From Blastomyces gilchristii SLH14081 (Eukaryota > Ascomycota > Eurotiomycetes > Onygenales > Ajellomycetaceae), in the NCBI RefSeq assembly GCF_000003855.2, contig NW_003101680.1:1374976-1438975 (forward strand): a stretch of DNA of 64,000 nt. The letters run 5' to 3'. This document shows, one piece after another, positions 10,899-22,690 of the stretch (position 1 is its first letter; each line of letters begins with the position of its first letter). A program made the position numbers and the translations under genes. The notes beneath the pieces were generated by a model. The model ran no database searches, had not been told where the DNA came from, and saw only the letters and a program-made list of their open reading frames with translations.

Positions 10899-10932
10899 AA
10901 AGCAAAAGCCAAAAAAAAGTCTTAAAACGGCC
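10348..10932. other. Spacer between Rpn12 promoter and sedolisin 3' end
   Basis: 585 bp containing the Rpn12 promoter (near 10348-10530), an AT-rich part, and a 28-nt A run (10869-10896) about 36 bp beyond the sedolisin stop codon. No coding signal. Confidence 0.55.
10869..10896. repeat. 28-nt poly(A)/poly(T) run
   Basis: Uninterrupted A28 on the + strand; it would be a U run in the sedolisin transcript's 3' UTR, so it is not a retroposed poly(A) tail of that gene. Confidence 0.95.
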
Positions 10933-12888
10933 TCATAAAACTTTCACGATTTCGGCGAGCAATGCAAAATTTGGCGTACCCAAGCCTGTCACAGGGTCCC
11001 ATCCAGTCGTCGCATTCCAGCCGGCTCCGGGAATGTAGGGCGCATCCAAGCCGGACAGCTTGGATATGCCGGTACATCCTTCCGAATAACCCTCGACGAT
11101 GTCGTTTAAACCTACCCCCTTGAGACTATATAGGAGTGGATTGAGAAATCCAAGCACAGGTTTCCCGTGAGCTAGGCGGATAGAGTTAAGATTGGCTACA
11201 ACTGCTGCGAATACGGGTGCAGAGGCACTGTTGGGGTGGTTAGACAAACGGGTTTTCTCAAGGTTGGCTTTTAGGGGTAAGTGTCATAGCAGGAGAAGGG
11301 AATAGGGTCTAAATTTGGACAGGGAGAAACAGGAAACTTGCGGGGAGTTCGAGGATAAAGGGGGCTAGAAACTGCATTTCACGAACCTCGTTCCTGATGC
11401 ATAGATGGGTCTCCCATGATCAATAATGTGAAATTGTGCCGACTGCGCTGCGACATCTGGGAACCCACGACCTGCAGGGTTATAGAGTCCTTCCCATTTA
11501 TTGCCTAATTGGGCCAGATATGCTGAAACTGCTTCATCTTGGTATGCCGGGCGGGAATATCGGTCAGAAAATCCTCCCGAAGAGAAGTATATTGCAGTCT
11601 CAGGGTTGGCGCCTTGTGTCCCACCAACGGATGTTAGGAAAGGGCAGGCCGCTGGAAAGACGGGGTCGAATTGTGTAGTGTTTTTGCCATCGTTAGATTG
11701 ACAGGCACTTCCTGGTCCATAGTCTCCACTAGCGAAAAGGACTGATACCCCGCGTGCGCCTAGTTGGGCGAACAAATTGCAAGTTGAATTTGCGTATCTC
11801 TCCGGTACGCTGCGTTCATTTTCACCGTATGAAGTCGTCAGAATGGCTGGTAATTCCTCATCTGGAAGGGAGAGTAAATAGTGCAATTGGTCTAAGTAAG
11901 GCTCATTCGTGTTCGCATTTGGATCAGGGAGATCGAGGTCAGGAACCATTGGGCCACGTCCCCCTGTGGTGTAATATACCGTCGTAGCGTTGGAAAGGCC
12001 TAGCGCATACTGAATGTCCAGGCTAGCTTCGGTTGATGACAGGCTCGAATTTTGCAAGTTCAACCCGCCGTTGATGGAAACCACATCAAAACAGGATCCT
12101 TCTAATTCCGGGGCGTACAGTTGAAAGAAGAGATCCAAATCGCTGTACCTTGCGTATTGTTCAAGGTAGCCCGAAACTCCAAGCTTATTGCGAGGATCTG
12201 GGGTAGCCGTGAAATTCCCCATGTTATACATTTCTCGAATGCATGCTGGAGCAACAGCAAGGCTGCAGTTAACTGGGGGATAAGGCTCATCAGGTTCCAC
12301 AAGCTGAAGAGCGCTAGCGCTTGTTGCGTCGGGTCGGAGTTGACTAAATCTCGTCGTCGGCTGGATCATATGGACATAAGGGAAAATTTCAGGGGGAACA
12401 CAGTATTCCAGCGTTCGAATTACCCGAGTGCCGCGAGTTGGGTTGTAAAAATAGAAGAATTTCGTTTGAAGTAGCCTTTCTGCTTGCGCGACTGATATTT
12501 TGAAATTGATCCAGTCGCCATGGTCCGCAATCGCCGTCTTGGAAACACCTCCTCGTTCTAACCATGACAAAATTGATTCTGACACTTGCGGTAATGGTTT
12601 TAGGAACTTCTGGACTTGATCTCGCTTCATATATTTACCATAGGTTGGATGTCCCGGTGTTGATAGATCGAGGACCGCTTGTTCAAACAACCATCCATTT
12701 TCTTGCGTAACAGCAAGGCGAAATTGTATAAGGGTATTTGGGGGAGGAGCTTCTTGTTGCTTCCACCCTGGAGGAACTGAAGGAAGCCATTCTACTATAT
12801 CGCACCTAGCAGGCAAAGGATTTGGGAAAGTGAGAGCGGGTAAAACCAGCGTAGAGGCTCCAATGAAGCCTAACAGAAAGGCGCGCAT
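10933..12888 (-). CDS. Secreted sedolisin (S53) peptidase, tripeptidyl-peptidase type, two exons
   Basis: Family role: acid-active serine-carboxyl peptidases secreted as proenzymes; fungal members often release N-terminal tripeptides. Exons are complement(11387..12888) and complement(10933..11227), with a 159-nt intron (GTTCGT...CAACAG) and 598 residues. Residues 1-20 form a hydrophobic signal peptide. Residues about 35-190 are the pro-domain (LSTPGHPTYGKYM). Catalytic Glu287 and Asp291 lie in STEASLDIQYALGLS, the oxyanion Asp389 in LFASGDYGPGS, and the nucleophile Ser501 in SGTSASAP. C-terminal Ca-binding elements are LNDIVEG and GWDPVTGLGTPNF. Several Asn-x-Ser/Thr sites fit secretion. The splice junction falls inside the Ser501 codon (AG|T). 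Subfamily (TppA/SedB/SedC-like) not resolved. Confidence 0.9.
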
Positions 12889-14553
12889 TCGGAAACGACA
12901 GACTGGTCGGTCGGATAATATATTCTAAAAGAAATGTCCTCCAGAAAACGAAGTACCGTAAACTTGATGCAACTTTCGGTCTTGAGTAGGGATGGGGGAG
13001 GGCTTCCATGCCCTTTTAAATGATACAATGAGGAACAGGGGCATTATTACCTTGGAGAGTGTACAGAGTGAATTAATGTAGCAGAACTGGGAACACCACT
13101 TTCCGCGTCTAGCTTAAACAAGGAACCCCTTAGCGGTTGAATAGCCCAAAGAGTTAAAGGAGCGTTTAATGCGACCATATGCATCGTACAGCGAGACACA
13201 AGATATAGCACTGGTCGATATCTAGAAGATAGGTGTGACAGCATACGGATGGTAACAATACAACAAGCGAAAAATAACAGTGAGATGCGCACCCATATCC
13301 AAATCTAGCGCCTGGGCGTTTGGCAGCATGTCTAGGAAAAAGGAAATGAAGAAACTCATTTAAAATGCCCGGAATGTAAAAGCGCTGGCATGTAGCACTG
13401 CATTCCGTTTCCATTGGGCAGTTTGATCAGAGGGAAAGCAGGTTGATGGTGAGCCGAGAAGCCTGCGCGGGTTTTTCTGGAAACCCAGCCCGCTGCTCAA
13501 TGACCAGCACATCAACTGGGTTCATATAAATACAGCTTGGCTAATAATGCCCATGAATAAATCAAGGCACCGTAGATAAGGACGATCTTTTCTTGGACTG
13601 CAAAACAAGGGCGCAGAAGATGGGTTCTTAGGGGGCCAGATCAGATTAACTTTCGACAAATAAAAAAGGACAAGATTCAACGCGGATTCGCAATGACCTG
13701 GGTCGGCCTCACTGGGTATGAAATCGGGTTCAGCTGAATCAACAACAGCCGCGTCTATACATCCATAGACTGTATAATAAACGCTTGGCAGATCTAGAGC
13801 CTATCGTGACGTATCACAAGAACCAAGAGGATTTGCCATCCCTTGCCATAAGCATGTTTGAATAACACATAACAATAGAAGAAGCTTATTGTCGGATTCT
13901 GGCTGCTTCCAGGGTTCAAGGTCTTTGCCGGCAGATCCCACCTGTGCCGTGCTTCCGCATTGCATTATTTCCAGAAGAAATATCTCGAAGAGAGGTTGGT
14001 TGGCGGTTGGTTGCATGAAATTCAGGAACGAAAAAGAGGCTTAAAATCCCTGGAAAGTTTCAACCGTTCTTGTTTGTCGAAGTGACAAACATTGCATGTC
14101 ACGTGCAGTACATCCCCGCATCGACTTATCTTAGGTAAATGTACAGAGCCGATGGATGAACCACTTGAACGGCAAGCAAGGAGACAGAAGGAATTTTCCC
14201 TGCTCGTTGGATTGCCTGATATCATTATTGTTAACATCACATTTGTACTGCTGGAACACACGGTCTTTCTGCGGAATACCCCAGGTATAATATCTTGCCT
14301 TCTCTCTCAAGCTGCGATATTCCCCCGCCCCCACAGGCATCGCTGCTATATTTGGCTTCTCAGACGACAATGAAATCCCCGAATACCCCGTAATCGACGG
14401 TTTCCTGTTATACGAATAGCTGGTGTCCTATTGATTTAAGGGACTTTAAAAGTGCCCCTGGGGAGTATTCCATCTTCACTATACCAATTTATGCCATATC
14501 TCGATCTTCATCGCTTCGCATTTTCGGAAGATCGTTCTTCGCAAGGATATAAA
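12889..14553. other. Divergent spacer, sedolisin / TBCC; possible small gene inside
   Basis: 1.66 kb between start codons. The first few hundred bases on the left are the sedolisin promoter, with AT-rich blocks and GATA-type hexamers such as AGATAG near 13227 that could bind GATA factors (inference only). A short minus-strand frame at 14131-14370 begins with a protein-like sequence (see its own entry). The rest shows nothing recognisable. Confidence 0.5.
14131..14370 (-). other. Possible small protein-coding exon, unrecognised
   Basis: An 80-codon minus-strand frame starting MSSEKPNIAAMPVGAGEY and continuing LREKARYYTWGIPQKDRVFQQ reads like a genuine soluble N-terminus before turning less protein-like. 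A GTACAA donor and a GAGCAG acceptor just after this could splice into a second frame ending near 14022, giving about 100 residues with phase kept. No family recognised. It could equally be chance. Confidence 0.25.
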
Positions 14554-16039
14554 ATGTCCTCTCCAGAACCCTCTAGTGCAAATCAAATGCCCAATGAGGT
14601 CATTTCGCGGAACAAAACTGAGATATCATTGAAGGATCGCTTTTTCCGCTATTTTCAGCATGAGATTACAGGTGGGGTTTGGCCTCATGCAGCCGTCACG
14701 ATATGCCCCGTTCTTCGCTAACGGAAATATGGATCTGTAGCTCTTCAGGAGCAGATGGACCGTCTAGGTGACACTGCGCTAATTGGAGGGGAGCGCACTG
14801 ATGCTATAGATCATTGTCTAGCGGGGATTGCTCGGCTCTCAAGTGAAGTTAAAGATGCGTCAGCTTCTATCCCTCCATATGACCAGCGGATATATGCCGA
14901 TGTACGTCACTGCGGCCAACAAATTTTTGTGATTTCAGTTTCATATGCAATTTGTTGAAATCTGCGTGCCGTTTTCTAGCGTGCTTTATGGTCCCTTCTT
15001 ACATTTTTTAGGCGATTAAAGCTCTCCAGGACAAGCTCGCTGAAGTGCGAGCAAGCTTTGCGCCGCGATCTAAATTTTCCTTTAAAACCGCGCGCAAGAA
15101 CCCTTCTGCGATATCCTTAGCAGATGCTGCTGAGATAGCGGCTCAGGGTCGTCGGCACATTCCTGGATACCGATCCAACGATAACTCGTTGCAGTCGTCT
15201 GCCAACCCGTCACCAATTTCATGTTCAACCCCCATTAACGATCGCATGTCCTCTCGTCAACAACAAGCTTCGGCACCTCGTGAAACATCTGAGTCATCTG
15301 ATGATTTACATAAAGCGGATGCCGATAATCCAAACACCTCCGTTTCTGTCTCATCCGTTTCCATCAGCTCCCATACTGGTGTCCATATCGTGCTACCGAC
15401 AGATGCATCACATGCCACTATACCTGCATCGATAACATCACTACAGCATTGCGTTGTGGACATGTTAATTCCCACCACGGATGGGCGACGATTTGCTGGT
15501 CTTGTGATAAAGGGGGTTACCGAGAGTCTTCTCCTCTGCGGACAAGTGAATGGCCCTGCGCATATTACCGGAGTCAAGCACAGCACTATTGTGGTTTCCT
15601 GTCACCAATTCCGCATGCACGATTGCTTAGACGTAGATGTCTACCTAAGCTGCTCTAGCAAACCAATCATTGAAGACTGCAGAGATATCCGATTTGGCAA
15701 AATCCCCGAAATTTATGTATGTTGCCTTCCAATGTCTTCCGCCTCGTCCGCTTTCTCTATCCCTGCCCATGTAACAAATTAAAATCCCATGACCCCAAGT
15801 ACTGCCTTGACTAATCATGCAACTTTATGTAGACACCGAAATCCTCAGATGGCGCGCAGTCAAACTTCTGGGACGAGGTACAAGATTTCAAATGGATTAA
15901 AGTGGAACAAAGCCCCAACTGGAGGATCATAAAAGAAAATGAAAGAGTCCCAGATGATGTGTGGGCAACCAATCTTTCTGGTGGACCCGGCGTATCAGTA
16001 GACACTATCTTAAAGGCGGTGAAGGTGATCCGATCTTGA
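14554..16039 (+). CDS. Tubulin-folding cofactor C (TBCC), four exons
   Basis: Family role: cofactor C acts with cofactors D and E as the GTPase-activating factor that releases native alpha/beta-tubulin dimers (S. cerevisiae Cin2). Exons are 14554..14671, 14741..14901, 15012..15716 and 15833..16039; phases close to 396 residues. The N-terminal half is a helical bundle (SLKDRFFRYFQHEIT, ALQEQMDRL, then AIKALQDKLAEVRASFAPRSKF). Residues about 155-220 are Ser-rich linker. The C-CAP/TBCC beta-helix starts near 235 (IPTTDGRRFAGLVI, LLLCGQVNGPAHITGV). Gln292-Phe-Arg294 in CHQFRMHDC matches the conserved Q-x-R arginine finger. The end, NFWDEVQDFKWIKVEQSPNW, is typical. The ATG at 14554 (MSSPEP) is chosen; an upstream ATG at 14452 is possible. 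Convergent with the AMSH-like gene. Confidence 0.9.
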
Positions 16040-17257
16040 AGTCAGCTATCCAGATCTCTCCTCGAGAGTGCCAGCATTTTCGCAACACGTGGATCGTTAG
16101 TATCACCTGTTACGAGGGTTCAAAGGCCGACCGCCCTTATCCGTAAGCAAATATACCTAGTTACGAAACGACAAGACAGACTCAATAGAAGAAACGAGCG
16201 GTGACGCACCTAGTCTTTCGAAAGCGGCCAGGCGAATATACTCCTCCCAGAAATGGCCCATAAGTCAAAAAGCGTCCGCCTTCCGCCAGCTCACTGGTTG
16301 GATAAAGTTCGCCAATAGCTAGTTTACAAAAGAAAAAGAAAAATATTTGGCATTTCTGACCTCAATTTGGGCTATTTGGCCTTCTTCTGTTGCATGTATA
16401 TATCTCCAGACTAGAATATGTTGATATCAGTACTCTCTTTGTTGTTTTTGAGAACTTAACATCAAGTCGCAGTACAACGGAATAACATCCTTACGCCTGT
16501 CTGCTTTGTTTTAATTAGGAATATAATATATGCCTGGGTATGCTTGCTTGGAGTGAGGTGTAATCAACATACCTGCCTGCTAGGTATGCTTATCCCAGTT
16601 ACACCTCCCTTGGAACTGCTTGACTTCAATTGTTCTGCGGAAGAGGCAGCATGATATACACAAGTCCACTTCACATCTTTGGATCTCAATTTATAGAATG
16701 CTGATTGACATCTGAGTATTCATCCCTGAGTAACTCAGTGATGAGGTTATTCTCTGAAATCCTTCAGTAATTTTCAAAACTGGAAATGATCTGCTCTTAT
16801 CATCAACCTACAACCTACAACAGGAAAGAGGAAAATATTATCAAATAATATTAGATCATACACTTGTAGTAGTTAAGCAAATGGCGACTAGATACTAGCG
16901 TAGATAGCACCTAGACTGCGCAGAAGGGTTCAATAGAAGTGGTAAAATTTGAACTAGTCTAGGAAAAAGCATGCTACAAGGCAAAACAATGCCACTGCGA
17001 TACAACAGAGGAGGGAGGGGACACAAAGAAAAATCCCCCTCCACTCCACTCCATCCATTATTGGGGAGTGAAGTCTACCATAGAAGCATTATGCATATGC
17101 GGGAAGAACCAAACAGTCATACAATGTCGTTGAATCATGCAAACGCATAGCACTAGAGCCGCATCGATGCGCAAGGGGGAAAAAAGGTTCCTTGGCAAGT
17201 CAAAGGATAAAAAATAAAATATACTAAGAAGAAATAAGGACAGGATTACGTCCTCTT
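16040..17257. other. 1.2-kb convergent spacer with CpG-poor AT-rich island
   Basis: No coding frame is recognisable. From about 16330 to 17000 the sequence is AT-rich with very few CpG dinucleotides and contains a hairpin-forming segment (16555-16612). The right edge (about 17000-17257) is presumably the 3' UTR of the AMSH-like gene. Confidence 0.5.
16555..16612. repeat. Nested inverted repeat (hairpin)
   Basis: An outer 9-bp pair, GAGGTGTAA / TTACACCTC, surrounds an inner 7-bp pair, CATACCT / AGGTATG, with a 7-nt loop. It may be a decayed MITE end or chance. Arm positions are read by eye. Confidence 0.6.
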
Positions 17258-18980
17258 TCAATGACGGAAATCCACAACCTCAAACTCCAAGCCTTTAGCC
17301 TCAAAGACATGTCCGGGCCTTAGTGCATCGGTATATATGTTAGGCTCTGAATGTGGGTGGAAGAGCCCCGGCTGCGTACAGGCAAGCACACATTTCAATC
17401 CCGGTGGGTCCGTGAGCCGGAACACACCCCAATCCGGATCCTTGCTCGGTGCGCAAACAATCGCAATACTTTCCGCTAACATTACTTGATAGCCGGATTG
17501 CGTGTGCAAATCGCGCGAGCTCATGAAGCACGTCTGCGTTGGATGAGTGTGTATCCAGCCGAGAACCATTAGGTCCTCCGAATCACAGTAGTCGAAAATA
17601 GCTGACTCGTTGATCATTTCGCAGGTATCAGATGTTGACTCCTGCTCGGGAATTAAAAGCTTGGAAATGAAAAAGGCATTGGAGATTAACGATCCACAAA
17701 GGATACCGCAGGTTTCAAGGTTGCGCTCGGTATTTGGGGCGGCGAGGTAGAGGAATTGTTTTCGGAGGTCAGGAGATATGAAGATGGTTCGGAGAGGCGT
17801 GCCATTTTCAAGATAGGCTGACGGTTTAAACGTAAAGGTTGATGGGTGGAGATCCGTTCCTGGGGTTATGCTGTCGTTTGTTGAGGGTGGGGAAGAAGGA
17901 AATACCTTGTCCGGGATTGGGGGAGATATCAATTCAGGAAGGGGGCTGCTCGCAGGAGACTCTAAAGGTGAAGGAATAGGATGTTTAACTTTGGCAGGGA
18001 GTTGTGGGGGGAGAACTGAGTTGGATGCTACAGGTTCCACCTTACTAGGCACGGGCGGTGGTTGTTGACAGACATCATTAGAAGGCTGGTGTGGAACATT
18101 AGGGTATTTATAACTGGATATTTGCCGTAGGTCAGTTGGCCGCTGGGGGGTGTGCGCCCTTTGTAAGTGACTGTGGGAATTTGAAACATGGCGATCCTGA
18201 GGTGAGAGCGGTCTGCGGGTCGTCCTCTCGTTTCTTACGACTTTTGATCTAAGGTCCTGGAGGCGTCGACTGAGGTCGTCTGCTGGTTCATCATTAGATT
18301 TGGGGTGGAAGCCTTCAACCCCGTAGGTTCCTAATATGCCTTTCGCATATAGGTCCTCGGGTTGAGTTGCCGTCCGAGCAGTTGCCCTTCTGCTGAATTC
18401 TCTCTGGGCAAGTTTCACAGCCAACTCTCTGTTCTGAGCCGCTTCCAGAGGCTCCGCTACTCCAGCCAACGCGGGATCAATCGGAGTTGTCGCAGTTGTA
18501 ATGACATCATTTCCCAATAGAGGCGCTGTTCGTCTAGCCTCTCTGCTACGAATAAGCTGGACGTAACGCTCATAGCGCTTGTTGATGCGTGGTTTTAGCT
18601 CTTCTAGTTTGCTAAGGTTCCTCTGGACTTCCCGCTTCGCAGCCGCCACAGCTTTACGATTATCCTCTTGTCGTGCATCGGGGTGAGTCGCAATGTGGGA
18701 GAGAACTAGTTGTGCGTGCCTAAAAAGTAGAAGGTATGCCTGTTGGTCGTTTCCCTCACGTTCGTAGATGCTTGCCTGGAAGCGTAAAATAAGTCAGTCA
18801 CGGAATGCCCAAGATCGATAGAAGACATAAGCGCACCTCTTTAATAAGTAGCCCGGCTGCTCGTATCCAGTACCGCAATGGAGAAAAGGGGTCAAACTCG
18901 AATTCTGTAGCTTGACGAGCAATCTGCTCGACATTCAAAGGTGGTATCATTTTCGGGTTGTCTAGCGGGGTAGATGGCAT
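17258..18980 (-). CDS. AMSH/Sst2-type JAMM deubiquitinase, two exons
   Basis: Family role: Zn-dependent endosomal deubiquitinase specific for Lys63 chains, acting at the ESCRT-0/MVB step (STAMBP; S. pombe Sst2). Exons are complement(18837..18980) and complement(17258..18775) with a 61-nt intron, 553 residues. Residues about 1-120 are the USP8-dimerisation/MIT-like region (PLRYWIRAAGLLIKE, SIYEREGNDQQAYLLLFRHAQLVLSHI). A long Pro/Ser-rich linker follows, with proline motifs (PPPVPSK, PPQLPAK) that could bind SH3 domains. The MPN+ domain (about 365-553) has ETCGILCG (Glu402) and the JAMM motif His457-Thr-His459-Pro ... Ser467-x-x-Asp470 (HTHPTQTCFMSSRDLHTQ). It ends LEFEVVDFRH, typical of AMSH. 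All catalytic residues are present. Confidence 0.93.
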
Positions 18981-19635
18981 GGCCTGACGCTGTTGTCCTC
19001 GAAAGTTCTGACTGGACGGGATGGATGTAGAATGAGAGTGGCTTCTTATTTACCCGGATAAAAACTTTAGAGAGAATGCCAACAGTGACATGTGGTCCAT
19101 CGACTGAGCTATCAAAGTTAGGGATTGGTGGTGGGCAATCTTCGGGCGCGGGGAAGATTGGACGCTGAATGGCGGTGGTCCTGGCATGAAACAGAACACA
19201 AGAGCATATTTCCGTTTGCCTGAGCTAGGTCATAAAGTCTCCGCAGTGAAGAAATCCTATATTGCTGCTGTAGTCCCTGTCGTCCACAGTGGTTGATGCG
19301 GGACGGAGGAGGAAATGTAATAAATATAACCAGGCAGCTCTCTCTCTCTCAGGGAAACCTTGTAGTCATCGCGCGCCAAGGCCGAATTTTCCCAAAGGAG
19401 AAACTTCTTCGGCTTCAACTTTTTGATTTCAGTGATAGGAGCTTCACTCCACCATACATTGATACCTTTCAATATATTTCATTCAGGCGAAGGCCTGGTC
19501 TCCGTTCGCTCTTTTATTTTCATGTGTATATATTTACTTAGTTCTTTATAACTTTGTCCTGACCCGCACTAACTACAATCCCCGTTCCATTTTCAAGATC
19601 GCGACTGACTAGCTGCTTGCGCTGCACAATGCCAA
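18981..19635. promoter_or_regulatory. Divergent promoter region, AMSH-like DUB / Mtf1
   Basis: 655 bp between start codons. It has a (CT)n-like tract near 19340. No defined site claimed. Confidence 0.45.
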
Positions 19636-21678
19636 ATGCCAGCACTTCCAGCATCAGTCATACCGAAGGCGCCTTTCCCTTCTTCCAATGTCTTCTCATC
19701 TGCAATATCGGCCGTAATGGCCAAACGGCCACCTTCCTTCAACCAGCCTAGATCTCACATTGCTAGCTCGTTGCTCTGCGGTAAATTCACATCATAGCTC
19801 ACATAAGGCCTAACATGACCGTGTTTGCCCTGCAGTGCTCCATTGTCCGAAGCTAACTCCAGCACCATGTATGTAGACGATCTTCTACAACGATTGGGTC
19901 CATCATTGAAGAAGCATTCCTCATGCGATATCATCGACGTTTTCCCTGGCGCAGGATTACTCTCAGCAAAACTACATAACCATCTTAAACCTCGACGTCA
20001 TCTTTTAATCGAACCCAATACCAACTATTACCAGTCATTTCTAAAACCTTTGACCGAAGAACAAGATTCTACTTACAAACATTTGCCCTGGGACCCGTTA
20101 GACCTCAAAACCTATGATGATCTATTCCTTCAAGGACATCTGCCAGAACAAACCAAACAGCCACCTGTTTGGTCTCAAGGCAGTGGATGTGCTACGAATG
20201 ACAGCCTACTCGTACTGGCCAATATGACTGCGAAGCCGCAATATGGGCAAACGTACACTCTTCTACTACGATATCTTGAGGCGTGTTTGGACCAGACATT
20301 GTTTCATCGATACGGGCTAGTGCGAATGATCGCGCTCCTCTCATCTGATGATGCGGAAGTACTATTGCCTAGAGTAATTTCTAGGCGGAGGCGATCTGCT
20401 GTTATCGCAGAGGCTACTTGCTCAGATATAACGGAAGTTGCTGGTGATTCCGCCCGTGAGTTGTGGCATTCACAGAAGGGGCTTTCAACGTTGGAAGTAA
20501 GTAGAAAGCAAGTTGAAAACCGATTCAAGGAGGGCGGCACAGTTACCCCTCCTGGCCGTGATGCTAGCCCTCCGGAGCTAGCCCCAGACGCGGGAAAGTA
20601 CGGAAAGCGTGAATCCTATGTGCCTCGACCAAAACGCCCGTGGCATGACACGTATATTGAACTGACTCAAAACCCCAATCTTCCGGACCTTCGGACACCT
20701 GCACAGAGGGGAAGACCGTCATTGAAAAGCCCTAGACGTACTGATACGACCGATAAATTAGCTCATGGCAAAGTTACCGCTCTGCATAGGCGTCTCGTTC
20801 ACGAGAATCGGGATGAGGCCTTGTTTAGAAAAGCGGAACCGAAAGTAATACAGATTGAGCAGCTAGAAGCTGAACTGGTTTTGATGCTACAGACCAAATC
20901 GCCGACTCTAGCAGATGTACTCAAACGTGTAAAGCAAATTCATGTGGAGTTATTGGAAGTTGAAGAACAACTCAGCTCGCGCAACAGCGTCGCATTGTCG
21001 CGCTTCGATTCACTTATGGAAGAACGAATGTGCTTCGACGGCATTCGGTCAGGCACTAAGGAACCTCTTCTACTCTGGGATAAACGTCCATATGAGCCGT
21101 TTGATGTCGGTTCCGACGAGTTTACACCCAACGGCTTGTGTTCAGTCATCGATTTTCAGCCGAATCCTAATTCGAACATCATCCAAACCCAACAACAGCA
21201 CATCAAAAATAAAACGCTTCACAACTATCACCTGATGCTTCGGGCCTACCGCCATATCATGGGCACGGTAACAACCCACAGCCAAAGATCTATTGGCGAT
21301 ATCCTGCGCCCAATGTTTCCTGATCGCTCGATGTCCAGTTTGATCCAATCAATCCCCAACCTCGCCCCATTCGCGAGGCCGAAAATCCTTCAAATGGTCG
21401 ATTCAAAGATAAAAATGAGGCGCTTGATATCCCTAACCGAAACAGTTGATGTTAACAAGCCCATTCAAGAGGTGGCGCCTGAACTTGCGGAATACGACGA
21501 AAACTGCTTCAGTTCAGTCAAGGTCCGACATTTGCCGTCCTCTGTCTTGTGGGATATAATCGTCGAATGGCAAGGATCGTCCAACGGCTTTGAGGCTGAA
21601 GAAGACATATATAAAGTGCTGGGCGGGGCCCGACTTAAACGGATGGATGGGGAAGCTTTCACGACGGGCTTCGCATAA
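19636..21678 (+). CDS. Mitochondrial transcription factor Mtf1 (rRNA dimethylase-related)
   Basis: Family role: Mtf1/mtTFB is a methyltransferase-fold specificity factor for mitochondrial RNA polymerase. The main exon holds DIIDVFPGAGLLSAKLHNHLKP (a variant of the SAM-binding motif I) and RHLLIEPN (motif II region). It then has FHRYGLVRMIALLSS, and fungal-specific central and C-terminal parts ending LRPMFPDRSMSSLI and VVEWQ-like sequence. The proposed model is 19636..19780 plus 19853..21678 (656 residues). Exon 1 encodes an Arg/Ser/Ala-rich leader with no acidic residue, good as a mitochondrial presequence. However, the obvious acceptor TGCAG at 19834 would break the frame, so CCGAAG at 19852 is used. 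The first exon is therefore uncertain. The main frame is sure from the Met codon at 19867. Confidence 0.8.
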
Positions 21679-21957
21679 GAAGGCGTAGCCCATCAATGGC
21701 ATCGAAATGGCAGCGCCGATTCTCAGACCTCTTCTCATCATGTTGCCATATACCATGCTATTTACAATGTATATATAGACCTAATGCCTCTGTACAATAT
21801 TTATCCTTTAATAGACTTTACCGTAATTGGGCTAGAAAAAATTTCTTAGAACCTTTTTCATGAAGGCATTTCCAGGTGTTAGTGGGTGGCTTATGCTCGT
21901 TGATTTTTGAAATGGGTTTATTCATTAACTATCTTACCCTCTCTTTCTCTTTCTTTC

Positions 21958-21985
21958 TTTTTTTTTTTTTTTTTTTTTTTTTTTT
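21958..21985. repeat. 28-nt poly(T) run
   Basis: Uninterrupted T28 preceded by a CTTT-rich pyrimidine tract. Confidence 0.93.
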
Positions 21986-22403
21986 GAAGTTCAATGAGTG
22001 CCCTCTCGTGTCCGTTGGAACTATGGTTGCAACAAATAAGCTTAATTTTATAGTTAATCCTTCTTCAACTCAGAAGGCTCGGTGATGTAACAGGTCGCCC
22101 ATTATTATTAATAATTGTAGCCGTCTGTCGTACAGACTCCAGCGTGGCTAAGTTTTGAATTAACTAGGCCAAGATAAATATGAAAATCCACCCCAACTCA
22201 CTGCGAATTTTGCATAGTTCCTAATTTTTTATCTGAACACAACATCACAAAAAAGGAATGAACGAACACGATAAAATCTTTAAGAGAATCAGAGAGCAGG
22301 AAATATACAAAAAGCAAGTAAACATCAAAAGAAGCAATAGCAACCAAAAATGCCACACAAATCCACACAGAAAGAATGATTGATACCATCCTCCAAAAGA
22401 GTG

Positions 22404-22421
22404 TTTTTTTTTTTTTTTTTT
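22404..22421. repeat. 18-nt poly(T) run
   Basis: Homopolymer in the spacer downstream of the 22.7-kb gene. Confidence 0.9.
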
Positions 22422-22690
22422 CCTCCTCAGCGCACCGTTTCCCTTTTCCAAGGGACACATCACAACAGCCAAAGGGAAACTGCAGAGTAACTAAATGAAA
22501 GACAGTAGACCCCATTACTCCAACAACTCCAGAAATTAAAGGGAGTCCGGCAAAGAACTAAGAACGAAATGGAGAAGCCAGGAGCAGATGATACCACCGT
22601 CAATTCGCTCACTTCCGTTCTGGCCACCTACCATCCCTCAAAATTTCTTTTCCGTCCATTTCTGTTGTAACCTCTAACCTCTCTCTACAC

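Larger units (their letters stand above)
21679..22690. other. Convergent spacer with two T runs, no gene seen
   Basis: About 1 kb, presumably two 3' UTRs. T28 at 21958-21985 and T18 at 22404-22421. Open frames here are low-complexity and unconvincing. Confidence 0.55.

Noticed and set aside
16040..17257. tRNA or other structured RNA near the hairpin
   Set aside because: No A/B box or cloverleaf recognised by eye. A covariance-model scan would settle it.
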